From Clostridia bacterium (GTDB taxonomy: Bacteria > Bacillota > Clostridia > Oscillospirales > SIG627), in assembly GCA_017408325.1 (NCBI GenBank), contig JAFQUW010000150.1, positions 1 to 10,331 of the forward strand: a stretch of 10,331 bases of DNA, given 5' to 3'. Every line of letters begins with the position of its first letter. Within the stretch, counting starts at the first letter, position 1. The translations under genes and the position numbers were made by a program. Under the pieces are notes generated by a model. The model did no database searches, had not been told where the DNA came from, and was given only the letters and a program-made list of their open reading frames with translations. This document shows positions 7,347 through 10,331 of this stretch, piece by piece.

Positions 7347-7552
7347 AACAGATCGTAAAAATCGAAGGAATGCATTGTGAGATGTGCTCCTCACGCGTCT
7401 GCCGCGTCTTTGGCGCGCGCGCTGATGTGGAGTCCGTCGAGGTGGATCTCGAAGGGAAAAGGGCGATTTTGACCGTGTCAGTGCCGCTGGACGAGAAGGT
7501 GGTGCGCGAGGTGGTCGAGGATCTCGGTTTCGATTTCCTCGGAGTCGAATAA
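7343..7552 (+). CDS. copZ: CopZ-like copper chaperone (single HMA domain)
   Basis: This 69-residue cytoplasmic protein consists of one heavy-metal-associated domain. It should bind Cu(I) through GMHCEMC (residues 9-15, Cys12 and Cys15) and pass it to the HMA domain or membrane platform of CopA. The length and the beta-alpha-beta pattern (VKIEGM; VESVEVDLEGKRAILTV; VREVVEDLGF) fit the CopZ/Atx1 family. The position before the second strand that is often a copper-modulating residue is not diagnostic here. His11 within the loop and an extra Cys20 are visible; Cys20 is not part of the standard site. The ATG overlaps the copA stop (ATGA), and the gene is last in the plus-strand series, ten bases before the terminator hairpin. 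A longer reading frame from 7274 exists, but the ribosome binding site and domain boundary support 7343. Confidence 0.88.
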   Translation: MKQIVKIEGMHCEMCSSRVCRVFGARADVESVEVDLEGKRAILTVSVPLDEKVVREVVEDLGFDFLGVE

Positions 7553-7561
7553 AAGGAACAC

Positions 7562-7598
7562 AAAAAAGGCGTCTTCCCGGATGGGAAGACGCCTTTTT
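7562..7598. terminator. bidirectional intrinsic terminator between copZ and ktrA
   Basis: A perfect 11-bp stem, GGCGTCTTCCC (7568-7578) with GGGAAGACGCC (7583-7593), closes a GGAT loop. It is flanked by six A on the left and five T on the right, and the pairing continues weakly with ACAC/GTGT. On the plus strand the stem is followed by TTTTT and on the minus strand by TTTTTT. It should therefore stop transcription of the copper operon and of the converging potassium operon. The whole intergenic space is only 53 bases. Confidence 0.95.
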
Positions 7599-7605
7599 GT
7601 GTAGT

Positions 7606-8271
7606 TCAGTTTAAGAAGGCTTCAAAGCGTTTGATGTCGTTTCCGTGTCCGATGACGACGACGATGTCTCCCTCGGCAAAGCTGTAGTCGGGGGAGAGGG
7701 TGATTTCCGTGGTCTCGCCGTGTTCCAAGGCGATGACGTTGATGGAAAAACGTGAGCGCAAGTTTGCGTCGGCGAGCGTTTTCCCGACGAGTTTGTCTGT
7801 GATCTTGATCTCGGAGATCTCAATTTCATTGGAGAGGGACAGATATTCAATGAGCGAGGCGGAGGTCAGTTTCTTGGCCAGACGGATCGCCATGTCGTGC
7901 TCGGGATAGATGACTTCCGCGCCGAGCTTTTCCAGAACCTCGCCCTGTTCCTTGGTGGTGGCCTTGGCGATGACGCGTTTGACCCCGAGAGAGACGACGG
8001 TGAGCGTTGTGAGAATGCTCACGTCGAGTTGACTGCCGATGCAGACGACAACCACGTCGCAGTTTGCGATCCCCGCTTCCGTCAAAGTGTCCTTACTGAG
8101 GGAGGAGGTGACGTATGCGGCGTCGGTGTACGTGCGCATTGCGCGCACTTTTTCCTCGTTTCGATCGAGGACGAGAATGTCGCAACCCGCCTCGGCAAGT
8201 GAGGATGCAAGCGCGGTTCCAAAGCGGCCGAGGCCGATGATTCCGTAGGTCAATTTTGTGTTCGATTTCAT
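7606..8271 (-). CDS. ktrA: Potassium uptake regulatory subunit, KtrA/TrkA (RCK) family
   Basis: This 221-residue peripheral membrane protein assembles as a cytoplasmic gating ring on the KtrB channel and controls K+ entry in response to bound nucleotide (ATP/ADP or NAD(H)). The N-terminal RCK domain starts with the Rossmann motif GLGRFG (13-18) and Asp36 at the end of the second strand (DILVLD). IAKATTKEQGEVLEKLGAEVIYPEHDM (101-127 region) is the typical later part of the fold. The C-terminal TrkA_C domain (about 137-221) ends with GDIVVVIGHGNDIKRFEAF, closely resembling B. subtilis KtrA/KtrC. The length is that of the single-RCK KtrA group, not the double-domain E. coli TrkA. The ribosome binding site AAAGGAG (8277-8283, minus strand) overlaps the ktrB stop codon. 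It is the last gene of its operon and ends four bases from the terminator zone. Confidence 0.93.
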   Translation of the reverse strand: MKSNTKLTYGIIGLGRFGTALASSLAEAGCDILVLDRNEEKVRAMRTYTDAAYVTSSLSKDTLTEAGIANCDVVVVCIGSQLDVSILTTLTVVSLGVKRVIAKATTKEQGEVLEKLGAEVIYPEHDMAIRLAKKLTSASLIEYLSLSNEIEISEIKITDKLVGKTLADANLRSRFSINVIALEHGETTEITLSPDYSFAEGDIVVVIGHGNDIKRFEAFLN

Positions 8272-8276
8272 AGCGG

Positions 8277-8283
8277 CTCCTTT
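8277..8283 (-). promoter_or_regulatory. ribosome binding site of ktrA overlapping the ktrB stop
   Basis: The minus strand reads AAAGGAG, five bases before the ktrA ATG, and shares bases with the TAA of ktrB. This implies translation of the two subunits in step. Confidence 0.8.
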
Positions 8284-9568
8284 AACCGATGGTGATGGAT
8301 TCGGAGGAATAGGAAAGTGCGGATTCCTGTTTGATGGTCCAGATGGTCGCGGCGGTCAGGGGGCCGAGACGACCGATGTACATGACAAGCGTCAATACCA
8401 GTTTTGACGCGTCCGAGAGCACGGGCGTGATGCCGGTGGAAAGGCCGACCGTCGCCGCGGCACTGACCGTTTCGACCAAGAGATCGAGGAATTCGATCGT
8501 CGGTTCGAGAATCGAGAGCACAAAGACGGCGGCACAGACGACGAAGAGTGCGAGAAAGACGAGCGTGAGTGCTTTGTGAACGGTATCGTCGGGCAATTTG
8601 CGACGGAAGACCTGCCGTTTTTTACCTGTGACGAGGCTTTTGACCGTCAGATACGCGGCAAATGCAGTGGTCGTTTTGATACCGCCGCCCGTGGATCCGG
8701 GGGACGCGCCGATGAACATCAGGATCACGAGCAAAAACAAGGAGGCGTGCGACAGACTGCCGACGGGAACGGTCATAAAGCCTGCCGTGCGCGCGGAGAC
8801 GGAGAAGAAAAACGAGTTCAAAAGATCGGTGTCGCCGATCAACCACAGCAAAAGAGTGCCTCCGACCAGCAAAACCGCGGTCATGGAAAGCACGATCTTC
8901 GTGTGAAGGGTGCATTTGGACAGCCGTCTTTTTTCGAACAGGTCCCGGTAAACGATGAATCCGAGTCCGCCGGCAATGATGAGCACGGAGGTGAGGAGCG
9001 TCAGGGCAACGTTTCCCTGATAAGGGATCAGACTCTCTGGACCCAACACGTCAAAGCCCGCATTGTTGAAGGCGGAAACAGAGTGAAAGATTCCGGTGCC
9101 GAGAGCGTCGAAAAAGGGCATATCCTGCGCAAAAATGAGGGTTGAGAGGATCGCCCCGAGCGCCTCGATCGAAACCGTGAGGAAGAGCGCGAAGGTCAAA
9201 AGCTTTTTCACTGCTGCGCTGCCGGAAACGTTCCATCCTTCTCGCACGAGACTTTGATCTTTGATTCCCATTTTGCGGCGCAGGAGCAACACGAAGGAGG
9301 CGCCGATGCAGGCAACGCCGAGCCCGCCGATCTGAATGAGAAAGACGAACACGCCTTTGCCGAAGGTGTTGAAGGTCTCGGAAACCACGAGCGGGGAAAG
9401 CCCCGTGACGCAGGTCGCGCTGGTGGATAAGAAGAGCGCGTCGACAAAGGAGACCGTCTGCCCCGCGTTGTGCGAGACGGGAAGCCAAAGCAGAAGGGCA
9501 CCGAGGAGGATCAGGGCCAAAAAGCCAAGTGCGATCAGTCTCCCCGGAGAAAGACTGCGATTTTTCAA
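8282..9568 (-). CDS. ktrB: Potassium channel/transporter subunit, KtrB/TrkH family
   Basis: This 428-residue integral membrane protein is the K+-conducting subunit partnered by KtrA. It consists of four repeated membrane-pore-membrane units. The four pore loops are visible: TCVTGLSP (52-59), SAFNNAGFD (165-173), SARTAGFMT (258-266) and ATVGLSTGI (372-380). Each carries the conserved Gly of the selectivity filter (Gly56, 171, 263, 375). SPGSTGGGIKTTT (289-301) is the glycine-rich intramembrane gate loop in the third unit, and MYIGRLGPLT (396-405) is a family signature near the end. The length and absence of extra N-terminal helices fit KtrB (about 450 residues) better than E. coli TrkH. The start is TTG inside a TTGA overlap with the upstream zinc-binding gene; AAAGGGG at 9576-9582 supports it. 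Characterised KtrAB systems are often Na+-dependent, but ion coupling cannot be read here. Confidence 0.93.
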   Translation of the reverse strand: MKNRSLSPGRLIALGFLALILLGALLLWLPVSHNAGQTVSFVDALFLSTSATCVTGLSPLVVSETFNTFGKGVFVFLIQIGGLGVACIGASFVLLLRRKMGIKDQSLVREGWNVSGSAAVKKLLTFALFLTVSIEALGAILSTLIFAQDMPFFDALGTGIFHSVSAFNNAGFDVLGPESLIPYQGNVALTLLTSVLIIAGGLGFIVYRDLFEKRRLSKCTLHTKIVLSMTAVLLVGGTLLLWLIGDTDLLNSFFFSVSARTAGFMTVPVGSLSHASLFLLVILMFIGASPGSTGGGIKTTTAFAAYLTVKSLVTGKKRQVFRRKLPDDTVHKALTLVFLALFVVCAAVFVLSILEPTIEFLDLLVETVSAAATVGLSTGITPVLSDASKLVLTLVMYIGRLGPLTAATIWTIKQESALSYSSESITIG

Positions 9569-10331
9569 GAGTTCACCCCTTTCGCTTTTTGAAGGGTATC
9601 GAGATTTCGTCGCATCAGTTCAAGGTAGGTCAGTTGCTCGTCGCGTTCGTCGGCAGAGAGGTTGTGACAGGAGTGCAGCTGATAGACGTCTGCTTTGCAT
9701 TCTTCGGCAATGGTGCGAGCCAATGCGCCGGAGGAGGATTCCGTATAAAAGATGGCCTTCGCCCCTTGCGCGACGGCAAGGTCAATGAGCTCGGCGGTTC
9801 TTGCCGCAGAAGCCTCCGTGTGTTCGCCGCAACCGTCGATGGCGGCCTCGTAGGAAAGGTGATAGTCCTCGGCAAGATGAGCGAAGGGGAAGCGATCTCC
9901 GAAAAACAGCGTGGGCAGATCGCATAGCGCCTCTTCGTACTCGCGCGAAAGAGCGTCGAGTTCGGTTCGATAATCTTTGCAGCGCAAGGCGATGCCGTCG
10001 GCGTCTTCGGGGAAGAGACGGATCAATTCGTCGGCCAACGCCCCCACCATCACGTCTGCATTTTTCGGGCTTGTCCAAAGGTGTTCGTCGTTGTGAATGT
10101 GATGGGGGTCGGTCTGCTCGTGTTCGTGTGTGTCACAGAGCGGTTCGACGAGGTCCAGGAAGGAAAACGAGTGCACTTCGGGCGTGCTTTCGAGAAGGGA
10201 GCGAATGTGTTCGTCGCCCTCGCCGCCGATGTACAAAAAGAGGTCGCAGGCCGAGATCTGTGCGAGGTCCTGCGGCGTCGGCTCGTAGGAGTGCAGGTCA
10301 CTGCCTGCTGGCAGCAGAAGTCTCACTGTCA
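9565..10331 (-). CDS. Zinc/manganese ABC-transporter solute-binding protein, 5' end outside window
   Basis: This is the C-terminal part (about 254 residues) of a ZnuA/AdcA/TroA-type (cluster A-I) protein that captures a divalent metal outside the membrane and delivers it to an ABC permease. The frame is open through the window edge: the GTG at 10326 is internal, since GSDLHSYEPTPQDL just after it is a mid-N-domain motif. The missing part should hold the lipoprotein signal. Counting from that GTG, His12 (LHSYEPT) and His82 (HLWTSP) match the first two metal ligands. A His-rich loop at 67-82 (H67, H69, H75, H76, H78, H82) is typical of zinc forms. The third canonical His is replaced in FFGDRFPFAH (141-150), a variant I associate with clostridial relatives. 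LHSCHNLS (218-224) and TYLELMRRNLDTL near the end are family signatures. No permease or ATPase gene follows; ktrB overlaps its stop. Confidence 0.85.
   Translation of the reverse strand, partial: TVRLLLPAGSDLHSYEPTPQDLAQISACDLFLYIGGEGDEHIRSLLESTPEVHSFSFLDLVEPLCDTHEHEQTDPHHIHNDEHLWTSPKNADVMVGALADELIRLFPEDADGIALRCKDYRTELDALSREYEEALCDLPTLFFGDRFPFAHLAEDYHLSYEAAIDGCGEHTEASAARTAELIDLAVAQGAKAIFYTESSSGALARTIAEECKADVYQLHSCHNLSADERDEQLTYLELMRRNLDTLQKAKGVNS
9576..9582 (-). promoter_or_regulatory. ribosome binding site deciding the TTG start of ktrB
   Basis: The minus strand reads AAAGGGG, seven bases before the TTG at 9568-9566. No ATG or GTG nearby in frame leads into the MKNRSLSPGRLIALGF-type N-terminus, so the TTG is preferred. 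Confidence 0.65.

Noticed and set aside
8576..9145. Plus-strand open frame (189 codons) inside ktrB
   Set aside because: It is antisense to the pore-loop region of a well-supported potassium channel gene and has no domain.
10324..10326. GTG as the start of the zinc-binding protein
   Set aside because: The frame stays open to the window edge, and the residues right after it belong to the middle of the N-terminal domain, so the true start must be outside.

Overview
The window looks like chromosomal DNA of a Gram-positive, moderately GC-rich anaerobe, most likely of the class Clostridia. This is an inference from four things: a KtrB/KtrA-type potassium pair, a DtxR-family repressor lacking the SH3-like domain, a zinc-binding lipoprotein variant carrying a GDRFPF motif, and frequent GTG/TTG starts with strong AGGAGG-like ribosome binding sites. 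No rRNA, tRNA, CRISPR array, insertion sequence or phage gene was seen. No gap between genes exceeds about 55 bases.

The plus strand, from the left edge to about 7.55 kb, is one tightly packed series of genes. The first block makes a surface polysaccharide: the 3' part of an O-antigen polymerase/ligase-like membrane protein, a GT4-type glycosyltransferase, a UDP-ManNAc dehydrogenase (WecC type) and a UDP-GlcNAc 2-epimerase (WecB/MnaA type). The last two convert UDP-GlcNAc to UDP-ManNAc and then UDP-ManNAcA, so the polymer probably contains N-acetylmannosaminuronic acid. Twelve bases after wecB the series continues into metal handling: a short DtxR-family repressor, a Cu(+)-type P1B ATPase (CopA) and a 69-residue copper-chaperone-like HMA protein (CopZ). 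These are linked by stop/start overlaps.

The minus strand, from the right edge down to 7.6 kb, is a second, converging gene set: the C-terminal part of a zinc/manganese ABC-transporter solute-binding protein (ZnuA/AdcA type), a KtrB/TrkH potassium channel subunit and its KtrA/TrkA gating subunit. It is also joined by a stop/start overlap. A strong, nearly symmetric hairpin at 7562-7598 separates the two sets and should terminate transcription from both sides.

Most genes belong to well-known families. The parts worth a second look are the pairing of a DtxR-type regulator (Met/Cys/Glu/His ligand set) with a copper-export operon, the fusion of this metal operon to a polysaccharide operon, the coupling of a zinc-uptake component to potassium uptake, and two TTG starts embedded in TTGA overlaps. 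I did not find clear evidence of a wholly new system.
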